The position numbers and the translations under genes are program-made. DNA of 64,000 nucleotides from Methylomonas koyamae. GTDB taxonomy: Bacteria; Pseudomonadota; Gammaproteobacteria; Methylococcales; Methylomonadaceae. The notes under the pieces were generated by a model. That model searched no databases. It saw only the letters and a list, made by a program, of their open reading frames with translations, and was not told the DNA's origin. Of the stretch, positions 18,601-28,035 are shown in pieces (position 1 is the stretch's first letter; every line of letters starts with the position of its first letter). The DNA lies in assembly GCF_006483455.1 (NCBI RefSeq), contig NZ_PPPU01000022.1, positions 1-64,000 on the forward strand. The letters are read 5' to 3'.

Positions 18601-21600
18601 CATCGAAACCGGCAGCGCGGTCATCGCCGACAAAGGTTCGTCAATAACCTTGCTGAGTAACAGTGGCAACATTTTTGTCGATGGTCTATTGCAAGCCCTG
18701 GCCGGGCGAATTTCCCTGGAAATACGTCCAACCATAGCTCAAGAGTATTTGGCGAGTCAGGCGATATGGGTTGGCGGCAACGCCAACTTATCCGTTGCCG
18801 GCACGACACGCCTGAATCCGGTCGACCAATTCGGCTATCAAAGCGGCCAAGTACTAGACGGCGGTGTGATCAATTTCTATGCCGAGCGCGGCGCGGTGGT
18901 CCTGGAAGAAGGCTCGAAGCTCAACGTTTCCGGCACTAGAGCGCCCGTTGATATTTTGCAACCTTCAACCCGGTTGGGTTTCACGTACGCCAAAAAAATC
19001 GTCGGTTCCAACGCCGGTTCGATAAAAATCGCCGCCGCCGAGGGGGTGGTCATGGACGGTTCGATGTCGGCACGGGCCGGCTCGCCGGAGCTGTTGGGCG
19101 GTTCGCTGGCGGTTTCACTGAACCGCTCCCGGCGGTTTTTGCCTGACCAACCAAATATACCGTTTCCGACCGATCCATTGGTGATCAATATCGTACAGTC
19201 GGCGCCAAGATCATTGTCCAGAACGGCTAAATTCGGCGACGATTTTGCGGGTGATCTACTCGGCAAAGCCCTGTTGCGGGCGGATTTGGTGGACGCCGCC
19301 GGTTTTGCCGACGTGTCCTTAAGCAGTATCGGCAGCGTCGGATTTTTGGGGGACGTGCAGCTTAAAGCCGCCGAGCGCATTAGGATTGATGCCTCGGCCA
19401 TCAATGCCGTGGGCATCGATGGCGGTGCCGCCGGTACTATCCGTCTGGACACCGGTTTCTTGCAAATCGGCTCCAGTCTGGATCGCAACTTGGCAAGCAA
19501 CGCCGATGCGGGCGAAGGTCGTTTCACTGCCAACGCGCGTTGGATTCAACTGAATGGCGCTACCCAGTGGAACGGTTTTAACCGGATTGCGTTGAATAGC
19601 GCTCACGATATTCGGGGCGTCGGTTTGCGTAACGGCGACGAGCAACGCGATTTTGTCGGCGGTTTGGTGACCGCAGCGAATTTGGATTTGCGGGCGACGC
19701 AGATTTATCCGACCACGTTGAGCGATTTCACGTTTGCGGTCGTTAATAATCCTGAAGGCACAATCACGATTTCCGGTAGCAATACCGACGCACCGCCGTT
19801 GTCTGCCGGCGGTACCTTGACTTTTAAGGCGGCGCAGATCAACCAGAACGGCGTATTGAAGGCGCCGTTGGGGACTATCAACCTGCAAGCCACATCGAAA
19901 ATGACAGTGGGCGACAACAGCGTGACCTCGGTTTCCGCCAAGGGCATGGTGATTCCGTTTGGCGCGACACAGGGCGGCCTGGATTGGCTTTACCCGTTGG
20001 ACGATATACGCAATCTGGTGTTCGAAGCCGCGCCGGAAAAGCGGGTGATTTTCGATGCGCCGGAAATTGATATCAAAACCGGCAGCCGCATTGACGTGTC
20101 GGGTGGCGGCGATCTTCAGGCTTATGAATTCCAGCCCGGCGCGGGCGGTTCGTTCGATTATCTGCAGCCGGGCCGCGCATCTTACCAGGGCGGTTTTGCG
20201 ATTTTGCCGACTTTGGGTAGCCAGTTGGCACCCTACGACCATTACGAGTCGCAAAATTTTCCGTATGCGCCAGGTTCCACTATTTACTTGAGCGGTAGTG
20301 ACGAGTTGCCGGCAGGTGAATACGCGATTTTGCCAAGCCATTACGCCTTGTTGCCTGGTGCGTTCCTGATTACACCGCAAGCCGGTACCCAAGACCTGAC
20401 TGTCAGGCAGTCCACTGTTGATGGCCTATCCGTCGTGTCCGGTTACTTTATTCATGCCGGTAGCCGTGCGGCTGATGCCAGGACCGGTGGCTTCAAAATC
20501 GAAAACGGCGCGGATGTCCGGAAAAATTCCAGCTATGACATCAATCGGGGGGATCAGTTTTTCACCCGGAACGCCTTGAAGAAAGATGCGCCGCGTCCCG
20601 GGTTGTCGATTGATGCCGGCCAAATCTCTTTGGTGGCGCAGACCCGTCTGGTCATGGATGGCCTTTTCATCAGCGACGCGCTGGCCGGCGGGCGCGGTTC
20701 GAAAATGGATATTGCCGCGAATCGTATCGTTGTCACCAACCAACTCAGCGATACGCCGATTTCCGGAACGTTGGAAATTCTGGCCGAGAATTTGAACAAA
20801 TTACGCGTCGGTAGCTTGTTGTTGGGCGGCGCGCGTAGCCGCAACAAGGGCAACGCCAACGAAACCGATTTGGCTGTTACGGCACAGGAAGTAGTGTTCG
20901 ACGCAGATACCGAGATTCACGGTAGCGAATTTGCCGTGGCCGCGACCGAAAACGTCGAATTGCAAAGTGGTGCCAAATTGATTGCAGATCGGGCCCTAAG
21001 CAGCAGCGATAGTGTATTCAACGTCAGCGGCAATGGCGCGTTGTTAAGGGTTTCCAGCAGCGGGCAAGTGGCCCTGAATCGCACAGGTACGGACGGAACG
21101 GCCGGCCAGTTGAATCTGGCAGAAGGTTCCGTATTGAAAACGGATAAGGGTTCGATTCTTTTGGATGCCAGCCAGTCGTCGCAATTGCTTGGCGACATCG
21201 ATATGACCGGCGGCTCGTTAAATTTGGCGGCCAACGTCATCAATATCGGCGAAGTTGCCGGATTGACCGGCAATGCGTTGAATTTATCCAATCGCAAATT
21301 GACCGACCTGACCGTCGACGAACTGATTTTGACCGCGCGCGATAGTATCGGGGTGTACGGTAACGTTGGCCGATTGGCGGCGGACGGCGAATTTCAACGA
21401 GACGATAACGGCGATATGCGGGCGATTTACTTTGACCATTTGGCGATCAACGCTGCAGGTCTTGCCGGTTACGGCAGCGGCACCAACCATGCAAAATTGG
21501 CGGCCGGCAGGCTGGATTTGCATAATCTGGCCGGTGCCGGCAACCAACAAACCGCCGACGGTAACGGTCATCTGGATCTCAGCGCCGATACCGTGGTGAT

Positions 21601-24600
21601 GGGTAAAGGCCTGTTCACGTTGGCCGGGTTCGATAAAGCCAACCTGACTGCCAATAAAGTCTTCACCGCCAGCAACGTCGGTTCGTTGCAAGTCGGCAAG
21701 GATTTGAACCTGAATGCCGGCCTGTTGACGGCGGATGGCGGCAGCAAGTTGACGGTCAATGTCGGCGGCCAGGCGAATGTCATCGGTTTGAGCGGCGGCG
21801 CGACCACCGCCAACGGTTTCGGCGGGGCGATCGAATTTACAGCGGATACGATAAGCTTCAATGCCAAGGCTTTGTTGCCTTCCGGTAGTTTGGGGCTTAC
21901 AGCGTTGAAAGGTGACGTGATTTTGGGTAACCAGGCCAGTATCGATTTGGCCGGACGCAAGGTCGTTTTTGCCGATAAGGCGGTTTATACGTCGGGCGGC
22001 CATTTCCGGGCCGTCGCCGATCACGGTATCGTCAAGACCGGGGCGGATTCGCTGGTTAATGTCAACAGCGGCGGCAATGGCGCGGCTGGCGGCAGCGTGG
22101 AGTTTGCCGCTGCCGAAAAATCGGTGGTATTGCTGGGTAAATTGCAAGCCAAGGAGGGTAGTGCGGCGTTCGATGTCGGCGGATTCGACCCTGCGATCCG
22201 TTTCGATCAGTTGATGTCGGTAGTGGCCGGCGCCGGGGTAAACCAGTCGATTTATCTGCGTTCGCGCGGCGATGATATTCTGCAAAAGGGTGTGGCGATT
22301 AATGCCAAGGAAATTACGTTGGTCGCCGATCGTGGCTCGATCAATCTGGATGCTGGGGTTCATGCCGATGGCACCGGTCAGGGCGGCAATGTCAACCTGT
22401 ATGCCGGTGACCGGATCGTACTGGCGACCGGTGCCGATCTAACCGCAAACGGTAGCCAGGTTGGTGCCAAGGGCGGTAAGGTGTTGCTGTCGGCTGTGGA
22501 CGCCGATGGCGACAATATCAGCGGCATCGAGATTCAGGCTGGTTCGAACATTTCGGTGTGGGGCAACGGCGCTGAGGGCGGTTCGGTAGTATTGCGGGCC
22601 TTGCGTACTGCTAACGGCATCAATGTGCAACCGGTTGCCGGCAAGGTGGAAGGCTTCAGCAAGTTCTACGCCGAAGGGGTCAAAAAATACGCCAATGCTG
22701 ATTTAGGCAACGATGGCCAAATCAATGCAGCCGATATTACCAAGATTCAAAACCAGACTTCCGCTTACATGACGGCTGCGAACATGCACAACGTCGCGGA
22801 TTTGGCCGACGGTTTGCGTTTGGTAGCCGGCGTTGAAATCAATTACACCGGTGATCTGGCGCTCAAGGATAAATGGGATTTGATGGGATGGCGTTACGAC
22901 GACGTGGCCGATACCGACCTCTGGGACGATGTTGCCGGCGGTTTGGTGATTAAAACCACGGGCGATTTTAACGTGGAAAAATCACTGTCCGACGGCTTTA
23001 AAAACGTAACCTTCACCTATAGCGGCGGTTCGGCAACCATCGTCGATAAATTGCAGGGTGGCGAATCGTGGTCCTACCATTTGGTGGCGGGCGCCGATAA
23101 AACCAGCGCCGATATCAATGCTACCGGCAACATGGGCACGATGAAACTGAGCTCCGGTGCCGTGATTAGGACCGGTAGCGGCGATATGCATGTTGTGGCG
23201 GGCAAGGATATTGCCTTCACCGATGGTTCGTCGTCGATTTACAACGCCGGCCGGCCGACTCAGGACTCCCCGTACGGCGCGCTGAAAGACCGTTTCGTCG
23301 GCCTGTTGTTTTATACCGAATATCCGGTGGCCGGTGGCGATTTGACTCTGAAAGCGGGCGGTAATATCGACGGGGCGGTCGTCAATAATAACGACTTCAA
23401 CGACTGGTTGTTCCGTATCGGTAACTGGAAAGCCGACACCGCCGACCACAGCGGGCAGCGGCCGACTGCTTGGGGTGTGACCGTTGGTTATATACCGACT
23501 AATAACCCCAATCTGCAATTTCAGAACGCGGCCGCAACTACGGCTAAAAAATCCTTTTTTCAACAAAATGTCGGTTCATTCGGCGGCGGCAACGTTAAAG
23601 TCTCGGCTGGCGGTAATATTAATAATCTCGACATCATGATGCCGACCACCGGCAAGCAAATAGGGGTTGCAGATAATAGTACCGCCGGTAGCTTTGACTT
23701 TTTATCGAATCAGGTTCAGGTCAACGGCGGCGGTACGATGGCCGTGGTGGCCAACGGAGATATTGTCGGCGGCAGTTATTTCTTGGGCAAGGGCAGTGGT
23801 AATTTGACGGCGGGCGGCCAAATTACCGGCGGTGACCGTTTCAAGAAGGGTCCTATGCTGTTGCTGGGAGATACTCGTTTCAAGGTTAGCGCCGGCAACG
23901 GCGTCACTCTGACCGGCGCCTCAGATCCGATGATTTCCCACAAGGCCGACGTCAATTTTTTTAGTTACAGCGAAGCTAGTGCGCTGGATATTGACTCCTT
24001 GTCTGGAGATGTGGTTTTAGCGGCCAACGGTAGGATTTTTCCAAGAACCAATACGAACTCAAATCAGCAAGCGTTGGCGCCGATTTATCCGGCGTCGCTG
24101 AATGCGGTTGCCCACGGCGGTAGTTTGCGGATTGCAAATGAAATTGTCTTGTTTCCGTCGGCGCAAGGCAATTTGAATTTATTCGCGAAGCAGGATATCA
24201 GCGGCGAGGTGGGTATTCGATTCGGTATGTCCGATGCGGATCGGAGTTTGTTGCCTGACGCTGAAACACCGGTGGCTCGGAATAATATGGCCGATGTTGT
24301 AGGCCGGGTCAGTCCTTTCGGCGCGCAGCCTAAATTGTTGCACGCCACAATTCCGGTTCATCTCGGTGATGATGACGCGGCACGCTTGGTAAGTTTGCAA
24401 GGCGATATCAAAAACGTCGAGTTCAATTTTCCGAAGAAAACCCTGGTGAAGGCGGGGCACGATATAGTCAACTTATCGTTATCGCTGCAACATGTTAACG
24501 ATGATGACACTACGCTAATCGAAGCCGGCCGCGACGTGCGTTATACCAGCGATCGCGACCCCGAAACGGGCGGTCTGCTGGATAATTCTGCGAAAATCGC

Positions 24601-25801
24601 AGTGGGCGGTCCGGGTGAGCTGTTGGTAAAAGCCGGTCGCAACGTCGATCTCGGCGCATCCGGCGGTATTTCGACGGTAGGTAACCTAGTCAATACCAGT
24701 TTGGCCGAGCATGGCGCCAATTTGACAATCTTAACCGGTGCCAACGGCGAATTAGATTATGGCGGCTTTATCGAGACCTATTTGACTCGAAATCCACTCT
24801 ATGCCCAAGCAAATACGCAGTTGAAATCGCTGATTACAGGGTTTATGCGTCAACGCCTGAATGACGAATCCATAACCGACGAAACTGCGTTGGCCGAGTT
24901 TGCCAAATTGAAGTCGTCGGATTTTGTTGAGATTCAGCCCAAGCTCAATGCCATTTTGTTGCCGGTGTTCTTTAACGAAATTAAAGAGTCGGGTAAAGCA
25001 TCCGCCGGAAATACTAGTACTAACAGCCAACGAGGTTACGACGCGATAAGCCATTTATTTTCGGACAGCGATTGGCGCGGCGATTTGAGTATGTTCTTCA
25101 GCAAAATTCAGACTGTCGATGGCGGTAACGTCAACTTGGTTGTGCCCGGTGGATTCGTCAACGTAGGTTTGGCTACTTCTTTCGCGGGAGCAAAGCCACC
25201 GTCGGAGCTAGGGATTGTGGTCCAACGGCAAGGCAATGTTAACGTCATGGTCGACGGAGATTTCATGGTGAATACCTCGCGCGTGTTCTCTCTGGATGGC
25301 GGCGATATTATGGTTTGGTCATCAAATGGAAATATCGACGCGGGACGAGGCGCGAAGTCGGCAATCGCCGCGCCGCCTCCGGTAATCAGTTTCGATGATA
25401 AAGGTAATATGAAAATTGAGTTTCCGCCCGTCGTTTCCGGTAGTGGTATTCGGACGGCTGCAAGTTCGGAAGGTATGGAAGCCGGCGACGTGTTCCTGTT
25501 CGCGCCGAAAGGCGTGGTCGACGCCGGTGAAGCCGGGATCGGCGGCAAGAACGTGTTTATCGCCGCGACGGCGGTACTCGGTGCGCAAAACATTCAGGTC
25601 AGCGGCGTCGGCACCGGCGTCCCGGTCGCGGCCACCGGCAGCGTCGCCGCCGGTTTGACCGGAACCAGCAACCTGAACGCCGGCGTCAGCCAGATGGCGG
25701 AAAGCTCGGTCAACAACAGCGTCGGCAAGGACAACGGCAACTCCATCGCCAAAGCGATACTGGGCATGCTCAGTGTTGAATTGTTGGGCTTCGGCGACTA
25801 G
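15677..25801 (+). CDS. giant two-partner-secreted filamentous haemagglutinin (TpsA, DUF3739)
   Basis: An intact 3374-residue exoprotein. An extended signal peptide (about residues 1-44) is followed by the TPS secretion domain (about 45-190) with NQQDPSRIFGQI and YNKNGFVFGKEA, variants of the NPNG-type motifs. A very long beta-helix of degenerate repeats rich in Gly, Asn, Val and Asp follows. At residues 2342-2353 DLGNDGQINAAD has the spacing of a calcium-binding dockerin/EF-hand loop. The C-terminus (AGDVFLFAPKGVVDAGEAG onward) matches the DUF3739 type. No VENN motif and no downstream immunity gene are seen, so it is not a CdiA toxin. It probably acts as an adhesin or biofilm scaffold exported by the upstream TpsB. 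ATG 15677 sits behind the c-di-GMP riboswitch; in-frame upstream starts lie inside the aptamer. Confidence 0.93.
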   Translation: MAKSAAFPRQTSCEPFRLNPLVACVRLALTGGMLVGSASAAWADTGLPIPAATWVTSGAATNQIIGNTLRIDQTTDKAILNWDKFNVDAGKTVQFVQPNSQSIALNRINQQDPSRIFGQIIANGQIYLYNKNGFVFGKEAVVNANSFMASTLNITDQIFNRGIAKVYDEDGGAALAIEPMQPGDALDPKTVQILIEAGAKIHTDKAGRIIIAAPKIENRGTLTSEEQGQVILAASQDKVYLQPADKNSPFAGLIVEVDTGGKVSNFGDIVARQGNVTMAGFAVNQQGRINATSSVKVNGSIRLLAQEQHGKLGNTLVATKTSRDTDLGDGLGTEAKTTLAAGSVTQVVADQAGGSAIDEQAQPNAYIEITGNTVHMQSGATVKAHSGQVNIKATDNLATPTLGTKGRIYFEKGAVVDVSGTKGVVAPIERNVAEISVQSFELRDAPVQRSGILKGETVRVDLRKGSKIVDTSGAKARVSRGIDERLGEGGQINLSSSGDIIVNDGATFDISGGYVDYQGGYINTTKLMTDYGRIVDISDADPKETYIAIIGQVTQTHKKWGVEKIWNSLGQLGQGTYEQGYREANAAGSLNIKSPNMAWNGRLIAGSDAGLYQRSPSARPDGGTFIFDSAAFANSFSNVRFQTGKDPVSIGLNQLFPTNDKGKPVDLVLSTDLTNRSNVQHVVVRVNGSATVAEDANIRMVPGAEFSVQALGSGHPMSANGDGAAINVLGQVHAAGGSITLNSGLLTDSEGNKVLELPSDLHIGSKAVLDVSGRWVNDLQAGFDAAQTDPLYLDGGSIKLSAVGNLYVKAGSSISADGGAQLKLDGDIVAGKGGSIGLSAKGPVGQASTVHLDGLVRAASLTKGGSLSISSGEILIGDVLVSALTDPMRLTVTNGGFGFDQESGFSEIKLNSNFAGLTVAAGTQLDLKNKNLVLDASYLSRSSGHSLRDFSHFELLPENLRQAFNLELSSQLDTRIETGSAVIADKGSSITLLSNSGNIFVDGLLQALAGRISLEIRPTIAQEYLASQAIWVGGNANLSVAGTTRLNPVDQFGYQSGQVLDGGVINFYAERGAVVLEEGSKLNVSGTRAPVDILQPSTRLGFTYAKKIVGSNAGSIKIAAAEGVVMDGSMSARAGSPELLGGSLAVSLNRSRRFLPDQPNIPFPTDPLVINIVQSAPRSLSRTAKFGDDFAGDLLGKALLRADLVDAAGFADVSLSSIGSVGFLGDVQLKAAERIRIDASAINAVGIDGGAAGTIRLDTGFLQIGSSLDRNLASNADAGEGRFTANARWIQLNGATQWNGFNRIALNSAHDIRGVGLRNGDEQRDFVGGLVTAANLDLRATQIYPTTLSDFTFAVVNNPEGTITISGSNTDAPPLSAGGTLTFKAAQINQNGVLKAPLGTINLQATSKMTVGDNSVTSVSAKGMVIPFGATQGGLDWLYPLDDIRNLVFEAAPEKRVIFDAPEIDIKTGSRIDVSGGGDLQAYEFQPGAGGSFDYLQPGRASYQGGFAILPTLGSQLAPYDHYESQNFPYAPGSTIYLSGSDELPAGEYAILPSHYALLPGAFLITPQAGTQDLTVRQSTVDGLSVVSGYFIHAGSRAADARTGGFKIENGADVRKNSSYDINRGDQFFTRNALKKDAPRPGLSIDAGQISLVAQTRLVMDGLFISDALAGGRGSKMDIAANRIVVTNQLSDTPISGTLEILAENLNKLRVGSLLLGGARSRNKGNANETDLAVTAQEVVFDADTEIHGSEFAVAATENVELQSGAKLIADRALSSSDSVFNVSGNGALLRVSSSGQVALNRTGTDGTAGQLNLAEGSVLKTDKGSILLDASQSSQLLGDIDMTGGSLNLAANVINIGEVAGLTGNALNLSNRKLTDLTVDELILTARDSIGVYGNVGRLAADGEFQRDDNGDMRAIYFDHLAINAAGLAGYGSGTNHAKLAAGRLDLHNLAGAGNQQTADGNGHLDLSADTVVMGKGLFTLAGFDKANLTANKVFTASNVGSLQVGKDLNLNAGLLTADGGSKLTVNVGGQANVIGLSGGATTANGFGGAIEFTADTISFNAKALLPSGSLGLTALKGDVILGNQASIDLAGRKVVFADKAVYTSGGHFRAVADHGIVKTGADSLVNVNSGGNGAAGGSVEFAAAEKSVVLLGKLQAKEGSAAFDVGGFDPAIRFDQLMSVVAGAGVNQSIYLRSRGDDILQKGVAINAKEITLVADRGSINLDAGVHADGTGQGGNVNLYAGDRIVLATGADLTANGSQVGAKGGKVLLSAVDADGDNISGIEIQAGSNISVWGNGAEGGSVVLRALRTANGINVQPVAGKVEGFSKFYAEGVKKYANADLGNDGQINAADITKIQNQTSAYMTAANMHNVADLADGLRLVAGVEINYTGDLALKDKWDLMGWRYDDVADTDLWDDVAGGLVIKTTGDFNVEKSLSDGFKNVTFTYSGGSATIVDKLQGGESWSYHLVAGADKTSADINATGNMGTMKLSSGAVIRTGSGDMHVVAGKDIAFTDGSSSIYNAGRPTQDSPYGALKDRFVGLLFYTEYPVAGGDLTLKAGGNIDGAVVNNNDFNDWLFRIGNWKADTADHSGQRPTAWGVTVGYIPTNNPNLQFQNAAATTAKKSFFQQNVGSFGGGNVKVSAGGNINNLDIMMPTTGKQIGVADNSTAGSFDFLSNQVQVNGGGTMAVVANGDIVGGSYFLGKGSGNLTAGGQITGGDRFKKGPMLLLGDTRFKVSAGNGVTLTGASDPMISHKADVNFFSYSEASALDIDSLSGDVVLAANGRIFPRTNTNSNQQALAPIYPASLNAVAHGGSLRIANEIVLFPSAQGNLNLFAKQDISGEVGIRFGMSDADRSLLPDAETPVARNNMADVVGRVSPFGAQPKLLHATIPVHLGDDDAARLVSLQGDIKNVEFNFPKKTLVKAGHDIVNLSLSLQHVNDDDTTLIEAGRDVRYTSDRDPETGGLLDNSAKIAVGGPGELLVKAGRNVDLGASGGISTVGNLVNTSLAEHGANLTILTGANGELDYGGFIETYLTRNPLYAQANTQLKSLITGFMRQRLNDESITDETALAEFAKLKSSDFVEIQPKLNAILLPVFFNEIKESGKASAGNTSTNSQRGYDAISHLFSDSDWRGDLSMFFSKIQTVDGGNVNLVVPGGFVNVGLATSFAGAKPPSELGIVVQRQGNVNVMVDGDFMVNTSRVFSLDGGDIMVWSSNGNIDAGRGAKSAIAAPPPVISFDDKGNMKIEFPPVVSGSGIRTAASSEGMEAGDVFLFAPKGVVDAGEAGIGGKNVFIAATAVLGAQNIQVSGVGTGVPVAATGSVAAGLTGTSNLNAGVSQMAESSVNNSVGKDNGNSIAKAILGMLSVELLGFGD

Positions 25802-25870
25802 CCGAAGCCGGCGGAATTGGCCGGTTCCAACGATTTTCCGCTCATTGTTATACGCATGTTCGTTTGCTGA

Positions 25871-25985
25871 CCGTCATTCCGGCAGGGAGCGCCGGAATCC
25901 AGGCTGCAAGGATAGCTCGAAGCTACCTTCCATGGTGTTGGATGCCCGAGTCCTGCCGGCATTACGGCACTTCGCTGGTGCCCAC
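25871..25985. repeat. intergenic palindromic repeat (REP/MITE-like)
   Basis: The ATTCCGGC-loop-GCCGGAAT core (25876-25898), set in CCGTCATTCCGGC and GCCGGAATCCAGG, is of the kind scattered between genes in many Proteobacteria. The unit appears to run to about 25985, where CCGGCATTACGG occurs. It fills part of the 360-base gap between tpsA and the ExbB fusion and may attenuate read-through. Confidence 0.5.
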
Positions 25986-26087
25986 GGTCCCCCTTGGAAA
26001 CCCGTACCGAGCTGACCGGCCCGCAGGTATTCCCACGCCGTAACGTCGGAACGAGGGGAATCCGGTCGCAACCGGATTGGTCGGTAA

Positions 26088-26132
26088 ATTTCACGAAAAT
26101 GTCATAAAAATGTAAAGAAAAGTCGGGATAAT
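26088..26132 (+). promoter_or_regulatory. Pho-box-like promoter of the secretion-energising operon
   Basis: Three units at 11-base steps (ATTTCAC, ATGTCAT at 26099, ATGTAAA at 26110) match CTGTCAT at 4, 6 and 4 of 7. GATAAT (26127-26132, 5 of 6) lies exactly 10 bases after the last unit, the same geometry as upstream of tpsB. The ATG is about 25 bases further on. Confidence 0.45.
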
Positions 26133-26161
26133 TCGCTAAGTACCTTGTTTTGAGAGAGAAA

Positions 26162-27949
26162 ATGAAGCGGATTGCCTTTTTAATGTTGGCCTTGTCGATG
26201 ATGCCCGGATTGGCGCAAGCCTGGTGGAACGACGACTGGGGCTATCGGAAGAAAATCACCATCGACGCGCAGCAGTTGCAGCAAAACGGCGTCAAGCCGG
26301 TGGCCGAGGGCTTGGTGCCGGTGCGGCTGCATACCGGCAATTTCGGTTTCTTTGCCGATCTGGCCGAGAACGGCAAGGATTTGCGGTTTTTGGCGGCCGA
26401 CGACAAGACACCGCTGAAATATTTCATCGAGAAAATCGATACCGTCAACGAGATGGCCCTGATCTGGGTCAAACTACCAAAAGACATAGCAAGCGCCGAC
26501 GAGGCTATGTTCTGGATGTATTACGGTAACCCGAAAGCGGTGGACGCCCAGGACGGCGCCGGCATTTTCGACGTGGCCCAGGCCGTGGCTTATCACTTCG
26601 ACGCCGATGCGGTGAAAGACGCCACGGCTTACGCCAATCAACCGTCTGCGGCGACCTCGACCCGAATCGAAGGCGGCGCCGTCGGTGACGCCGGTGCATT
26701 CAACGGTAGTCAGGCGCTGAAGATCGCCGCGACGCCGGCAGTGCAAATGGCGGTCGAATTCGGCTGGACCGTGTCGGCCTGGGTCAAGATCGACCAAGCC
26801 CAAGCCGACGGCGTGATTTTTCAGCGCGACGGCCTGACCTTGTCGGTTAGAGGTCAGACCCCGGTCTTGGACCTTAACCGTAAGGAACTGGTCAGCCCGA
26901 CCGATCTGAATCTGGCGACTTGGCAATTCCTGGCCGTCAGCGCCACCAAAGAAGGTTTTACCTTATACGTCGACGGCAAGCCGATGGGCGTGTTGCCGGC
27001 CAGCGTGCCGACTCTACTCGGCGACAGCAGCATCGGCGCGGCGGTGGACGGTTCCCGCGGCTTTGCCGGCGCGATCGACGAATTCGGCATCGCCAAAGTC
27101 GCCCGCGACCAGAATTATTTGCAATTCGCCGCGTTGATGCAGGGCCAGTCTTCGGCGTTGTTGAACTACGGCGAGGACAGCACGCCGGACAGCGAAGAGG
27201 GCGGCGAATCCTATCTGATGGCGACGCTGGACAACGTTACGCTGGACGGTTGGGTCATCATCGGCATTCTGGCGGTGATGTTCATCATTAGTTTTCTGGT
27301 GATCGTCAGCAAGGCGATTATTCTGAACCGTACCCGCAGCGAAAATAAAAAGTTCGAGGAAGCCTTCAGTCAGCTCGGTTCCAAAAACCTTACCAACCTC
27401 GATCATCAGGACGAGGAAGATCAAGCGGACTTCGACGAATCACCGTTGCTGCTGTCGTTGACCGGTAACCATGCGGCCTTCGCCGGTTCATCCATCTACC
27501 GTATCTACCATATCGGCGTTCAGGAAATGAACAAACGACTGGCCAAAGGCGTAGGCGCCGATGCCGCCGAACAGGGCTTGTCCGCACAGGCGCTGAATGC
27601 GGTCAAGGCTTCGATGGACGGGGTGTTGGTGCGGGAACTGCAAAAACTCAATTCGCAGATGGTGCTATTGACCATCGCCATTTCCGGCGGCCCGTTCCTG
27701 GGTCTGCTGGGTACCGTGGTCGGGGTGATGATTACCTTCGCCGCGATTGCCGCCAGCGGCGAAGTCAACGTCAACGCCATCGCACCGGGTATTGCCGCGG
27801 CCTTGGCTGCGACCGTGGCCGGTCTGGGCGTGGCGATTCCGGCGCTGTTTGCCTACAACTACCTGGGCAGCATGATCAAAGCAATCACCGCCGATATGCA
27901 CGTCTTCGTTGACGAATTCATCGCCAAACTCGCCGAACAGCACAGCTGA
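26162..27949 (+). CDS. DUF2341-LamG-ExbB/TolQ fusion proton-channel protein
   Basis: A 595-residue fusion. A signal peptide (about 1-21, MMPGLAQA-WW) is followed by a DUF2341 domain (WNDDWGYRKKITID) and a LamG/concanavalin-like domain (about 165-320), then a transmembrane segment around residues 355-385. The MotA/TolQ/ExbB channel (about 430-595) contains GPFLGLLGTVVGVMITF and ATVAGLGVAIPAL. The periplasmic lectin-like part is absent from classical ExbB and may sense or bind the exported protein or glycan. It heads a run with exbD, tonB and a porin. ATG 26162 follows a GAGAGAGAA purine tract. Confidence 0.88.
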   Translation: MKRIAFLMLALSMMPGLAQAWWNDDWGYRKKITIDAQQLQQNGVKPVAEGLVPVRLHTGNFGFFADLAENGKDLRFLAADDKTPLKYFIEKIDTVNEMALIWVKLPKDIASADEAMFWMYYGNPKAVDAQDGAGIFDVAQAVAYHFDADAVKDATAYANQPSAATSTRIEGGAVGDAGAFNGSQALKIAATPAVQMAVEFGWTVSAWVKIDQAQADGVIFQRDGLTLSVRGQTPVLDLNRKELVSPTDLNLATWQFLAVSATKEGFTLYVDGKPMGVLPASVPTLLGDSSIGAAVDGSRGFAGAIDEFGIAKVARDQNYLQFAALMQGQSSALLNYGEDSTPDSEEGGESYLMATLDNVTLDGWVIIGILAVMFIISFLVIVSKAIILNRTRSENKKFEEAFSQLGSKNLTNLDHQDEEDQADFDESPLLLSLTGNHAAFAGSSIYRIYHIGVQEMNKRLAKGVGADAAEQGLSAQALNAVKASMDGVLVRELQKLNSQMVLLTIAISGGPFLGLLGTVVGVMITFAAIAASGEVNVNAIAPGIAAALAATVAGLGVAIPALFAYNYLGSMIKAITADMHVFVDEFIAKLAEQHS

Positions 27950-28035
27950 TATCCCATTCTTAGCAGACGCAGCGCTCACCTGGCGGACAGTTGCCGGTAG
28001 CGCCTGCGCAAGCCACGCAGTCAAGAGAATACCCA

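Noticed and set aside
21284-22363. Long minus-strand open frame inside tpsA
   Set aside because: It is antisense to the repeat region of an intact exoprotein gene; the frame is a by-product of GC-biased codons.
16000-25500. CRISPR or tandem DNA repeats within tpsA
   Set aside because: Repetition is at the protein level (beta-helix turns); no regularly spaced identical DNA repeats are visible.
15677-25801. TpsA as a contact-dependent inhibition toxin (CdiA)
   Set aside because: The C-terminus is of the DUF3739 type, there is no VENN motif, and no small immunity gene follows; the next gene is an ExbB fusion 360 bases away.
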